Below, in pieces: positions 26,534 through 35,433 of a stretch of DNA of 64,000 nucleotides. Origin of the DNA: Comamonadaceae bacterium CG12_big_fil_rev_8_21_14_0_65_59_15. Its GTDB lineage: Bacteria; Pseudomonadota; Gammaproteobacteria; Burkholderiales; Burkholderiaceae_C. The notes under the pieces are model-generated. The model made no database searches, was not told where the DNA came from, and saw nothing but the letters and a program-made list of their open reading frames with translations. Numbering within the stretch: position 1 is the stretch's first letter; the number at the start of each line of letters is the position of its first letter. The stretch spans positions 30,264-94,263 of the forward strand of contig PCUV01000094.1 in NCBI GenBank assembly GCA_002786915.1, in the 5' to 3' direction. Both the position numbers and the translations under genes were made by a program.

Positions 26534-28258
26534 ATGTCAGCCCCCGCCACCGAACTCCGCCAAGCCATTGCCGAGCTGCGCCCGCAGTTCAAGCAGGCGC
26601 TCTGGTTTAGCGTTGCTGCCAGTTTGCTGGTGCTGGCACCTTCGGCCTACATGCTGGAGGTGTATGACCGGGTGGTCAACAGCCGCAGCTACCTGACGCT
26701 GGCAATGGAAACCCTGCTGGTGCTGGCCGCCTATGTGTTGATGGAGGTGCTCGATTGGGTGCGTTCCGAGGTCTTGCTACAGGCCTCACACACCTTTGAC
26801 AAGCGGCTGGGCAGGCGCGTTTTCAGTGCCATTTTTGAAGCCAACCTGAAACGCCTGCCGGGTGGCACGGCACAGCCCATGAACGACTTTCGGTTGGTGC
26901 GCGATTTTTTGTTCAACCCGGTGCTGCTGGCGTTTATGGAGGCACCTGTCGCGCTGCTCTTTTTGCTGCTGATCTTTGCGATTAATCCGGTGCTGGGCTG
27001 GTTTGCCGTGCTAGCGGCCATCTTTCAGGTGGGGGTGGGTTGGCTCAACGAACGCAGTACCCAGCCACCGCTACTGGCAGCCAATCGCAGTGCGGTGGCA
27101 GCGCAAGCCTACGCCGACGGCACCTTGCGCAACGCACAGGTGATCGAATCAATGGGCATGTTGCGTGACATTCACCAGCGCTGGATCAGCAAGCAGCGCG
27201 AGTTTTTGGGGCTGCAAGCGCAAGCCTCTGTGCATGCCGGGTTTTACCAGGCGCTTTCAAAATTTTTGCAAAACACCGTGAGCTCGATGTTGCTGGGGCT
27301 GGGTGCCTGGCTGCTGTTGCGCAACCAGCTCACTGGCGGCAGTGCCTACATGATTGTGGCCTCGATTCTGGGCGGGCGAGTGTTGGCGCCGTTGCTGCAA
27401 ATTGTGCTGCAGTGGCAAACCGTGGTGAATGCGCGTGGCGCCTACACCAGGCTCGACAACTTGCTGGCTGCTGTGCCGGTGCGCCCAACGGCCATGCCTT
27501 TGCCAGCGCCGGCCGGAAGTCTGCAAGTTGAAAACCTGGTGGCGGCTGCGCCAGGCTCGCAGGTGGCTATTTTGAAAGGCTTGAACATGAGCCTGCAAGC
27601 GGGCGATGTGCTGGCCGTGGTGGGGCCTTCTGCCTCGGGTAAGACCACGTTGGCACGACTGCTTGTGGGTCTGTGGCCAGCATCCAATGGCAAAGTGCGA
27701 CTCGATGGCGTGGATGTTTTCAGTTGGAGCAAGGCCGAGTTGGGTCCGCATCTGGGCTATTTGCCGCAAGGGGTTGATTTGATGGACGGCAGTCTGGCAG
27801 AAAACATCGCCCGTTTTGGCACGGTAGATGCGGCAAAAGTGCAGGCCGCTGCAAGGGCCGTGGGCTTGCACGAATTCATCACCGCCCTGCCGCAGGGCTA
27901 CGACACCCAGGTGTGGCGTGACGGTGCCAGGCTCTCGGGTGGCCAGCGCCAGCGGGTGGCGTTGGCACGGGCCTTGTATGGCAAGCCGGCGTTTGTCGTG
28001 CTCGACGAGCCCAATTCGAGCCTGGACGAGCAAGGCGACGCAGCCCTGGCGCAAGCCATTGTCCAGCGTGCCGCCACTGGCACCACCTTTGTGGTGATGA
28101 CGCATCGCACCAGTGTACTGGCAGTGGCCAGCAAGATGCTGGTGCTGCGCGATGGTCAGGCACAGTTGTTTGGCCCACGCGATCAAGTTCTCAAAGCCCT
28201 GAACGACGCAGCCGCTCACGCGCGTGCGCCCCAGGCAGCTGCCACAGCTCGCGCCTGA
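26534..28258 (+). CDS. Type I secretion ABC transporter (PrtD-like), first subunit
   Basis: 574 residues. The N-terminal membrane domain has about six hydrophobic helices in 25-310. The nucleotide-binding domain has Walker A GPSASGKTT, signature LSGGQRQR, Walker B VVLDEPN and the H-loop VMTHR, so it should hydrolyse ATP. No N-terminal C39-like peptidase domain is present, which fits the PrtD/HlyB-like exporters of large repeat proteins. It is divergent from the SET gene and followed closely by a second, similar subunit. The end of the gene is Ala-rich and lies 16 bases before the next start. Confidence 0.92.
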   Translation: MSAPATELRQAIAELRPQFKQALWFSVAASLLVLAPSAYMLEVYDRVVNSRSYLTLAMETLLVLAAYVLMEVLDWVRSEVLLQASHTFDKRLGRRVFSAIFEANLKRLPGGTAQPMNDFRLVRDFLFNPVLLAFMEAPVALLFLLLIFAINPVLGWFAVLAAIFQVGVGWLNERSTQPPLLAANRSAVAAQAYADGTLRNAQVIESMGMLRDIHQRWISKQREFLGLQAQASVHAGFYQALSKFLQNTVSSMLLGLGAWLLLRNQLTGGSAYMIVASILGGRVLAPLLQIVLQWQTVVNARGAYTRLDNLLAAVPVRPTAMPLPAPAGSLQVENLVAAAPGSQVAILKGLNMSLQAGDVLAVVGPSASGKTTLARLLVGLWPASNGKVRLDGVDVFSWSKAELGPHLGYLPQGVDLMDGSLAENIARFGTVDAAKVQAAARAVGLHEFITALPQGYDTQVWRDGARLSGGQRQRVALARALYGKPAFVVLDEPNSSLDEQGDAALAQAIVQRAATGTTFVVMTHRTSVLAVASKMLVLRDGQAQLFGPRDQVLKALNDAAAHARAPQAAATARA

Positions 28259-28274
28259 CCGGAGCCCCAGCACG

Positions 28275-30005
28275 ATGCCAACACCTGAGTTTTTCAAGCG
28301 CAGTCCACTGACCCGCATTTTGTGGCGTTTTCGGCGCGAGTTTCTGATCGTCGGCATCTTCAGCATGCTGGCTAACGTGCTGATGCTCTCACCCACGTTG
28401 TACATGCTGCAGGTGTACGACCGCGTGCTTGCCAGCCAGAGCGAGCTCACCCTGGTGGCCATGTCACTGCTGACCCTGTTGCTGTTTGCGGTGATGGGCT
28501 TTGCCGAGTGGCTGCGCTCGCGGGTGCTAATCGGTGCCGGTGTGCGTCTGGATGAAGCGCTGGGAACCCAGGTGTTCAATGCCAGTTTCGAGGCCCATTT
28601 AAGCCAGGCGGGTGTCAGTCCGTCGCGCGCTTTTGGTGATCTGATTCAAATCCGCCAGTTTTTGACCGGCAACGGTATTTTTGCTTTTTTTGATGCGCCC
28701 TGGGTACCCATTTATATGGTTGTGCTGTTCATGCTGCACCCGTTGCTGGGAGCGCTGGGTATTGTTTTTGCCATGGTTCAGGCCGCACTGGCCTGGTTCG
28801 GGCATCGCCATACGTTGGCTCCGGCAGAGGCGGCGACCCAAGCTGGCGCTGAAGCGACCCAGTTTTTACAGGGCAAGTTGCGCAATGCCGAGGTACTGGA
28901 GTCCATGGGCATGCTGCAAAACCTGCAAACCCGCTGGGCGCAGCGCCACCAGACGCATCTGGATAAAAGCAGCGCGGCCCAGCAGTTGACGCACCGCCTC
29001 ACAGCCATCAGCAAGTTCATCCGTTACAGCCAGCAATCGCTTTCGCTGGCAGCCGGTGCTTTGCTGGTGATCGACGGGCAGTTGACACCGGGCGGCATGA
29101 TCGCTGCCAACGTGCTCATGACGCGCGCGCTGGCACCCATTGACACGCTGCTGGGAAGCTGGCGCCAGTTCATTGGCATGCGCTATGCATTTGCCCGGCT
29201 TGAGCAAATGTTGCTCGACTTTCCCGCTCGCGACCCGGCACTCAAACGTGTGGCACCCAAAGGTGATGTGCGTTTGCAAGACGTGTTTGCCACCGCGCCG
29301 GGTCGTGCAGAGCCGATTCTGAAAAATATCCAACTGACCGCACCGGTGGGAAGTGTGACCGCCGTGATGGGGCCATCGGGTTCGGGTAAATCCACCTTGG
29401 CGCGCGTGTTGATGGGTATTTGGCCTGGCGCCTGTGGGCTGGTTTTGATGGATGGTTTGCCGATAGATGGCTGGAACCGGATGGAACTGGGCCCCTATGT
29501 GGGCTATTTGCCACAAGACATCGAGTTGTTTGAAGGCACGATTGCGGAAAACATCGCCCGATTTGCAGAGGTCAACCCGACTTTGGTAATTGAGGCCGCT
29601 CAAAGTGTCGGCTTGCACGAGATGATTTTGCGTTTTCCCAAAGGCTACGACACGCCCATTGGCGAAGCAGGCAATTTGTTGTCGGGTGGCCAGCGTCAGC
29701 GCATTGGTCTGGCGCGTGCGCTGTATGGTCAACCCAAGCTCGTGGTGCTTGATGAGCCCAACGCCAACCTAGACGAGGCCGGTGAGGCTGCTTTGTACAA
29801 AGCGGTGGCCCAACTCAAGGCCAAAGGCTGCACCATCTTTTTAATGACGCACCGACCAGGTGCGTTGGCAATCGCCGACCGGCTATTGCTTTTGCATGAC
29901 GGCCAAGTGGTTGCCAGTGGGCCACGCGATGGTGTCCTAGCGGCCATGCAAGCCGCCAGGCCCGCTTCGCCCCCCGTGCCAAATGCAGCTATGGTGGCGG
30001 CTTAA
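28275..30005 (+). CDS. Type I secretion ABC transporter (PrtD-like), second subunit
   Basis: 576 residues, same plan as the gene before it: membrane domain (about 20-310) and an ATPase domain with GPSGSGKST, LLSGGQRQR, VVLDEPNANLDE and LMTHRPG. Every catalytic element is intact. The start ATG 28275 follows gagccccag; an upstream in-frame start at 28224 would overlap the first subunit. Two full paralogues in one operon suggest a heterodimeric transporter, although each could also form a homodimer. Confidence 0.92.
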   Translation: MPTPEFFKRSPLTRILWRFRREFLIVGIFSMLANVLMLSPTLYMLQVYDRVLASQSELTLVAMSLLTLLLFAVMGFAEWLRSRVLIGAGVRLDEALGTQVFNASFEAHLSQAGVSPSRAFGDLIQIRQFLTGNGIFAFFDAPWVPIYMVVLFMLHPLLGALGIVFAMVQAALAWFGHRHTLAPAEAATQAGAEATQFLQGKLRNAEVLESMGMLQNLQTRWAQRHQTHLDKSSAAQQLTHRLTAISKFIRYSQQSLSLAAGALLVIDGQLTPGGMIAANVLMTRALAPIDTLLGSWRQFIGMRYAFARLEQMLLDFPARDPALKRVAPKGDVRLQDVFATAPGRAEPILKNIQLTAPVGSVTAVMGPSGSGKSTLARVLMGIWPGACGLVLMDGLPIDGWNRMELGPYVGYLPQDIELFEGTIAENIARFAEVNPTLVIEAAQSVGLHEMILRFPKGYDTPIGEAGNLLSGGQRQRIGLARALYGQPKLVVLDEPNANLDEAGEAALYKAVAQLKAKGCTIFLMTHRPGALAIADRLLLLHDGQVVASGPRDGVLAAMQAARPASPPVPNAAMVAA

Positions 30006-30055
30006 ATTTAGCCCTCACTACCCCTATTGACCGATGACCAAGAGTGCAGACTGAC

Positions 30056-31405
30056 ATGGACACCCAAGACCTTTCAAAGAGTTCGCCGCCCGATACGCCC
30101 AGTGATGCGCAGGTTTTATCCAGGCACACCGGGCGCGCCGCGCGCATCGGGCTATGGGCGTTGGTGCTTGGTTTGGGCGGGTTCCTGGCATGGGCCAGTT
30201 TGGCTCCACTGGATGAAGGGGTACCCAGCGCAGGTATGGTCTCGATCGACACCAAGCGCAAGACAGTTCAGCACTTGAGCGGTGGTTTGATCAAGCAGGT
30301 GTTGGTGCGTGAAGGCGACCTGGTGCAAGAAGGTCAATTATTGATCCGGCTGGATGAAGCTGTGGCGCGTGCTGCCTTGGAAGCCGTACGCCAACGCTAT
30401 GTGGGTCTGCGTGCGATGCAAGGGCGCTTGCTGGCCGAACAACGTGGGCAAAGCAAGGTCAGCTTTCACCCTGATGTGGTTCAAGCCAGCCAGCAAGACC
30501 CGCAGATACGCGAGGTGGTTTACACGCAAGAGCAATTGTTTCATGCACGCCGCGCTGCGTTGCAAGCCGAGTTGCAAGCCATGCAGGAAAGCATTCAAGG
30601 GCAACAGGGCTTGCTTCAGTCCTACGAAGGCATGCTGGAAAACCGCAAGAACCAGCTAAGTCTGCTGGGTGAAGAACTCAACCATACCCGTGAGCTGGTC
30701 AAAGAGGGCTATGCACCGCGCAACCGCCAACTTGAACTTGAGCGCATGAGCGCCGATACCCGTAGCGCCATGGCCGAGCTGCAAGGCAACACGATACGCG
30801 CCAGGCGCAGCATCACAGAGCTACAGCAGCGGGCCATTTTGCGGCAGCAGGAATATCGCAAAGAGGTCGAAACCCAGTTGGCAGAGGTCAGTCGCGAAGT
30901 TCCTGGTGATGCCGAAAAATACCGTGCTGCCAAAGACGATCTGAACCGCATCGAAATCAGATCGCCGGCCACCGGTCAGGTGGTTGGCTTGGCGTTTCAA
31001 ACTGTGGGGGGCGTGGTCGGCCCCGGACAAAAGCTGATGGATATCGTTCCACAAGATCAGGCTTTGCTGATTGAAGCACGGGTAGCACCCCACCTGATCG
31101 ACCGTGTGCAGCAAGGCCTGCCCGTCGATGTGCGGTTTTCTTCATTTGCGCACACGCCGCAGTTGGTGGTGCAGGGCAAGGTCGTCTCGGTCTCAGGTGA
31201 TCTGCTGCTGGATCAGCAAACCAACGTAAGCTATTACCTGGCGCGGGTAGGCGTCACGGCCGAGGGTTACCAGCAGTTGGGCAAGCGCCAGCTCCAGCCG
31301 GGCATGCCGGTGGAAGTGATCTTTATCACCGGGCAACGCTCGCTGCTCACCTATCTGCTGTTGCCCCTGACCAAGCGCATGGCGGCATCAATGAAAGAAG
31401 AGTGA
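30056..31405 (+). CDS. Type I secretion membrane fusion protein (HlyD/PrtE-like)
   Basis: 449 residues. A short cytoplasmic N-terminus, one membrane helix (about 28-50) and a periplasmic part with lipoyl-like half-motifs (KTVQHLSGGLIKQVLVREGDLV), a long coiled coil (about 100-290) and a beta-barrel end (DLNRIEIRSPATGQVVGL). It connects the ABC subunits to the outer membrane channel. ATG 30056 is used; GTG 30044 is an alternative. The stop (TGA 31403-31405) lies five bases before the next start. Confidence 0.92.
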   Translation: MDTQDLSKSSPPDTPSDAQVLSRHTGRAARIGLWALVLGLGGFLAWASLAPLDEGVPSAGMVSIDTKRKTVQHLSGGLIKQVLVREGDLVQEGQLLIRLDEAVARAALEAVRQRYVGLRAMQGRLLAEQRGQSKVSFHPDVVQASQQDPQIREVVYTQEQLFHARRAALQAELQAMQESIQGQQGLLQSYEGMLENRKNQLSLLGEELNHTRELVKEGYAPRNRQLELERMSADTRSAMAELQGNTIRARRSITELQQRAILRQQEYRKEVETQLAEVSREVPGDAEKYRAAKDDLNRIEIRSPATGQVVGLAFQTVGGVVGPGQKLMDIVPQDQALLIEARVAPHLIDRVQQGLPVDVRFSSFAHTPQLVVQGKVVSVSGDLLLDQQTNVSYYLARVGVTAEGYQQLGKRQLQPGMPVEVIFITGQRSLLTYLLLPLTKRMAASMKEE

Positions 31406-31410
31406 GCGCC

Positions 31411-32781
31411 ATGAAACTTCAGCCGACAAAGCACGCTCTGCGCAGCCACCTGGCGCATCGGTGGATGGCGGGCGTTGGCCTGCTGTGTTACTCGCTGGCG
31501 GTGCAGCCGATGGATTTGTTGCAGGTTTTTGATGCGGCGCTACAGCAGGATGCCACGCTGTTGGCGGCCAAAGCCACGGCAATGGGTGAGCGTGAGCGCT
31601 TGCCGCTAGCCAAATCGCCAATGTTGCCCAGTCTGAGCGCCAATGTGTCGCGCAACCTCAACCAGCTTGAGAGTAAAAGCACAAATATTCTGGGGCAAGA
31701 ACAAGTGAGTCACTTGGGGTATCCGAGCAGCAACACGTCGCTGACGCTGCGTCAAGCCCTGTATCGCCCACAACTAACAGCTCAATACGATCAGGCGCAG
31801 GCGCAGGTTGATGCCGCAGAAGCCACATTTGCGCAAGAAACTCAAAATTTGGCGGTGCGGGTAAGTGGCGCTTATTTTGAAGCCATGCTGACACACGAAC
31901 AGTTGGCGCTGGTATTGGCGCAACGCATCGCTTACACCACCCAACTTGACGCAGCGCGCAAGGCGCTGGCGGGTGGTTCAGGCACGCGCACCGATATTGA
32001 TGAAGCGCAGGCACGGCTCGACATGAACACGGCGCAAGAGATTGAAGCTCGGCAAAACATCGCCTACACCCTGCAGCAAGTCCAAGCGCTCATGAGCCAG
32101 CCGTTGGACAAACTCGCTACGCTGGATGTGCCCAGGTTCACGCTTGAAAACCCCCAGCCTGACCTGTTGCAGCATTGGGTTACGCGAGCTGAGCAAAGCA
32201 GCCCGCAATTGTTGGCGCTGCAGGCCCGGGTCACAGTGGCTCGGAAAGACATCGAAAAAGCGCGCGCGGGACACTATCCGACACTCGACGCGGTGGCGCA
32301 GTGGACGCAAAGCGAGAGCGAGAACGTTACCAACACCAGCTCACGCTACACCAATAACTCGATCGGGTTGCAGCTGAGCATTCCGCTGTATTCAGGTGGC
32401 TACGTGAATGCTTCGGTGCGCCAGGCACTTGCCGAGCTAGAGCGTGCAGAACAGACGCTGGAGGCTGGTCGGCGCGACCTTGGACTGCGCGTGCACAAAG
32501 AGTTTCGGGGCGTGACCGAAAACATCCCCAAGATCAAGGCCCTGGAGCAGGCGCTTGTGTCGGCAGAGCAACTGGTGCGGTCCAATCAGAAATCGTTTCA
32601 AGCGGGCAGCCGCACGCTGCTCGACATTCTGAATGCACAGCAGCAGCGCACGCTGGTGCAGCGCGATCTGGCGCAAGCACGCTACGTCTATTTACTGGCA
32701 AAAATCAGGCTGCTCGCATTGGTTGGTGGCGCCGATCGTGAGGCGCTGCAAGCGATAAACCGTGTACTGAAAAACGGATAA
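31411..32781 (+). CDS. TolC-family outer membrane channel of the type I system
   Basis: 456 residues. An N-terminal signal segment runs to about residue 29. The rest has the duplicated TolC architecture of long helices with DQAQAQVDAAEATFAQETQNLAVRVSGAYFEAML in the first half and SIPLYSGGYVNASVRQALAELERAEQ in the second. The operon order ABC, ABC, MFP, TolC makes a complete exporter. The upstream adhesin is the most likely substrate. Confidence 0.9.
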   Translation: MKLQPTKHALRSHLAHRWMAGVGLLCYSLAVQPMDLLQVFDAALQQDATLLAAKATAMGERERLPLAKSPMLPSLSANVSRNLNQLESKSTNILGQEQVSHLGYPSSNTSLTLRQALYRPQLTAQYDQAQAQVDAAEATFAQETQNLAVRVSGAYFEAMLTHEQLALVLAQRIAYTTQLDAARKALAGGSGTRTDIDEAQARLDMNTAQEIEARQNIAYTLQQVQALMSQPLDKLATLDVPRFTLENPQPDLLQHWVTRAEQSSPQLLALQARVTVARKDIEKARAGHYPTLDAVAQWTQSESENVTNTSSRYTNNSIGLQLSIPLYSGGYVNASVRQALAELERAEQTLEAGRRDLGLRVHKEFRGVTENIPKIKALEQALVSAEQLVRSNQKSFQAGSRTLLDILNAQQQRTLVQRDLAQARYVYLLAKIRLLALVGGADREALQAINRVLKNG

Positions 32782-33112
32782 GCCGGGTTTCAACATCTAA
32801 AATTTCACCGGTGCACTGGCCAATAAGCCGCCATCAAGTTCGGGTGGTGTTGACGGGCGTCTCGCCCTGCATCCCTGGGCCGAACACGATGGACCCGGTC
32901 TTGCTTACGCCCCAACTGGGGGAGAAGCAAAACATCTCCAACGCCCAAATTCTTCGCACGATTTGCAAAAACTTGTCAGTGACCAAGTGACTACCCGCAC
33001 ACAAACCAACTGCAAAAAGGCTAAACCGATCAAAAGGTCGCCGTATGATGTCGCCTTGGCGGCACACGTCAATCTGTCACTTCGGTATTTTCCTGAACAC
33101 GTGGGATAAGGC
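32782..33112. other. 331-base intergenic region without a convincing gene
   Basis: Between the TolC gene and the adenylate cyclase. It holds the left arm of an 18-bp inverted repeat (32951-32968). Short reading frames exist on both strands but none resembles a known protein, and the two frames overlap each other. The start of the cyclase has gggataagg just upstream. Confidence 0.6.
32951..32968. repeat. Left arm of 18-bp inverted repeat flanking the cyclase gene
   Basis: tcttcgcacgatttgcaa is repeated in perfect inverse orientation at 35392-35409. The arms enclose the adenylate cyclase gene and nothing else. Confidence 0.8.
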
Positions 33113-35347
33113 ATGAAAAAAACCGGTTTTCTCAGGCGCCATGGGATGCGCATCAGCTTGAGCCTGGCCGTGCTGGTGCTGCTGCTGCTCAATGCGATCG
33201 GTGTGCTGCGCCTGGGCTTTGTTGAGCAGCTTGAAAACTACACCTACGACGCACGCCTGCAATGGACCATGCCCGGCGGTATTGACCCGCGCGTGGTGAT
33301 TGTTGATATCGACGAAAAAAGTTTGCTTGAAATGGGCCACTGGCCGTGGCCACGCCATCAGCTGGCACACCTGGTTGATCTGCTGTTTGACAAATATCAG
33401 ATTGATGTGCTGGGCTTCGACGTGTTGTTTGCCGAGCGTGATAACAGCTCTGGGCTGCGCAGTCTGGAAACCATGGCGCAAGGTGCACTGCGGCACGACA
33501 GCCAATTTGCCGGCGCGCTGGCGCAGTTGCGCCCGAGCCTGCAATACGACCAGATTTTTGCCAATAGCCTGAAAAACCGGCGCGTGGTACTGGGCTATTA
33601 CTTTCAGCACGGCCTGCAAGCCAATAAGCCGGTCGGCCAATTGCCCACCCCCGCCCTGGCTGCTGGCAGTTTTGATGCCAATAGCGTGGGCGCGGTGGTG
33701 GCCAGCGGCTACGCCGCCAATTTGCCCGAGTTGCAACAGGCGGCCAGCGCCGGCGGCTTTTTCAACACTTCCCCGCTGATCGACAGTGACGGGGTGGTGC
33801 GCCGGGTTTCGCTGCTACAGATGCACGACAACGCCTTGTACGAAACCCTCAGCCTTGCAGTGGCGCGGCTGGCGCTGCGCGAACCCGGCGTAGCGCTGCT
33901 TTATGAAGGCCAAGCCAGCAATTCGGTCGGGCTGGAGTCGCTCAAGCTCGGACCGCGCACGATTCCGGTCGATGCCGATATGGCCGCGCTGGTGCCTTAC
34001 CGCGGCCGACAGGGCAGTTACCGCTATGTGTCAGCCAGCGACGTATTGCAGGGCAAGGTCGAAGCGTCCGTGCTGCGTGGCGCCATCGTCTTGGTCGGAA
34101 CCACGGCGCCGGGCCTGCTGGACCTGCGCACCGCACCGATGCAGGAATCGTACGCCGGGGTCGAAGTGCACGCCAACATGATCACGTCGATCATCGATCA
34201 ATCGATCCGCGCGCGTCCCGCCTATACCCTGGGTCTGGAACTGATCCTGCTATTGCTGGCCGGGCTGATGCTGGCGCTGACGCTGCCGCTGCTGTCACCG
34301 CTGTACGCCACGCTGCTGTCGCTGACAACCGTGGCTGCCCTATTGGGATTGAACCTGTATTTTTGGCAATTCAGCCAACTGATTGTGCCACTGGCCGCTG
34401 GCCTGGTGTTGATCGCTGCGTTGTTTGTGCTCAATATGTCGTACGGGTTCTTTGTCGATGCCCGCAGCAAACGGATGCTGGCGCATCTGTTTGGTCAGTA
34501 TGTGCCACCCGAGCTGGTCGATGAGATGGCGCAAGACCCAGGCGCTTACAGCCTGGAAGGCAGCAGCCGTGAATTGACCGTGCTGTTTTCGGATGTACGC
34601 GGCTTTACCACCATCTCCGAAGGGCTCGACCCGAAGCAACTGACGCAGTTGATGAACGAGTTTTTGACTCCTATGACGCAGGTCATCCACCACCACCGCG
34701 GCACCATCGACAAATACATGGGAGATGCCATCATGGCGTTTTGGGGCGCCCCGGTGGCCGACCCCGACCATGCGCGCCACGCGCTGCTGGCCGGCCTGGA
34801 GATGATTGCCAAGCTGGAGTCGTTGCAAGATCATTTCAAGCAAAAAGGCTGGCCACCGATCAGGGTGGGTGTCGGCCTGAACACCGGCGACATGACCGTG
34901 GGCAACATGGGATCAGAGTTTCGCCTGGCCTACACCATCATGGGCGACGCGGTCAATTTGGGCTCGCGGCTGGAGAGCCTGACCCGGGTCTATGGCGTGT
35001 CGATGATGGTCAGTGAATTCACCATGGCGCGCGTGCCCGACTTCAGCTTCAGGGAGCTAGATTGTGTACGCGTCAAAGGCAAAGAACGTCCGGTAAAAAT
35101 CTACGAGCCACTGGGTCCAGCAGACCAGGTCAGCGCAGCGGATCAGGCGGAATTGGCAGACTACAAGCAGGCGCTGGCCGCCTACCGCAGCCAGCAATGG
35201 GTACAGGCACAGGCCGCCTTTGCCGCCTTGCAGCAACGCAACCCACAGCGCCTGCTGTACCACCTGTACCAGGAGCGCATCGCGCAACTGGTACAGAACC
35301 CGCCCGAGCCCGACTGGGACGGCAGCTACACCTTCAAGACAAAGTAG
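33113..35347 (+). CDS. CHASE2-domain class III adenylate cyclase
   Basis: 744 residues. A membrane helix (about 12-33), a periplasmic CHASE2 sensor (about 45-360), then three membrane helices (about 375-450) and a cytoplasmic class III cyclase domain (about 480-665). The metal-binding Asp residues are at about 494 (FSDVRGF) and 538 (GDAIMAFWG). Lys534 and Asp612 match the pair that selects ATP over GTP, so cAMP is the likely product. The C-terminal extension is helical (TPR-like, about 675-735). CHASE2 binds unknown external signals. The gene is bracketed by an 18-bp inverted repeat. Confidence 0.92.
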   Translation: MKKTGFLRRHGMRISLSLAVLVLLLLNAIGVLRLGFVEQLENYTYDARLQWTMPGGIDPRVVIVDIDEKSLLEMGHWPWPRHQLAHLVDLLFDKYQIDVLGFDVLFAERDNSSGLRSLETMAQGALRHDSQFAGALAQLRPSLQYDQIFANSLKNRRVVLGYYFQHGLQANKPVGQLPTPALAAGSFDANSVGAVVASGYAANLPELQQAASAGGFFNTSPLIDSDGVVRRVSLLQMHDNALYETLSLAVARLALREPGVALLYEGQASNSVGLESLKLGPRTIPVDADMAALVPYRGRQGSYRYVSASDVLQGKVEASVLRGAIVLVGTTAPGLLDLRTAPMQESYAGVEVHANMITSIIDQSIRARPAYTLGLELILLLLAGLMLALTLPLLSPLYATLLSLTTVAALLGLNLYFWQFSQLIVPLAAGLVLIAALFVLNMSYGFFVDARSKRMLAHLFGQYVPPELVDEMAQDPGAYSLEGSSRELTVLFSDVRGFTTISEGLDPKQLTQLMNEFLTPMTQVIHHHRGTIDKYMGDAIMAFWGAPVADPDHARHALLAGLEMIAKLESLQDHFKQKGWPPIRVGVGLNTGDMTVGNMGSEFRLAYTIMGDAVNLGSRLESLTRVYGVSMMVSEFTMARVPDFSFRELDCVRVKGKERPVKIYEPLGPADQVSAADQAELADYKQALAAYRSQQWVQAQAAFAALQQRNPQRLLYHLYQERIAQLVQNPPEPDWDGSYTFKTK

Positions 35348-35391
35348 CGACCACGCCAGGCACCATGGCTATCTTTGGGCGCATTGTGTCG

Positions 35392-35409
35392 TTGCAAATC
35401 GTGCGAAGA
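35392..35409. repeat. Right arm of the 18-bp inverted repeat
   Basis: ttgcaaatcgtgcgaaga, the exact reverse complement of 32951-32968. It lies 44 bases after the cyclase stop and 24 bases before the end of the convergent sensor kinase gene. Confidence 0.8.
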
Positions 35410-35433
35410 GTTCAGATGCTGTGAATGTCCGGC

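Noticed and set aside
32834-33067. Small minus-strand frame in the intergenic region before the cyclase
   Set aside because: No family recognised, it overlaps frames on the other strand, and it spans the inverted repeat arm. Treated as non-coding.
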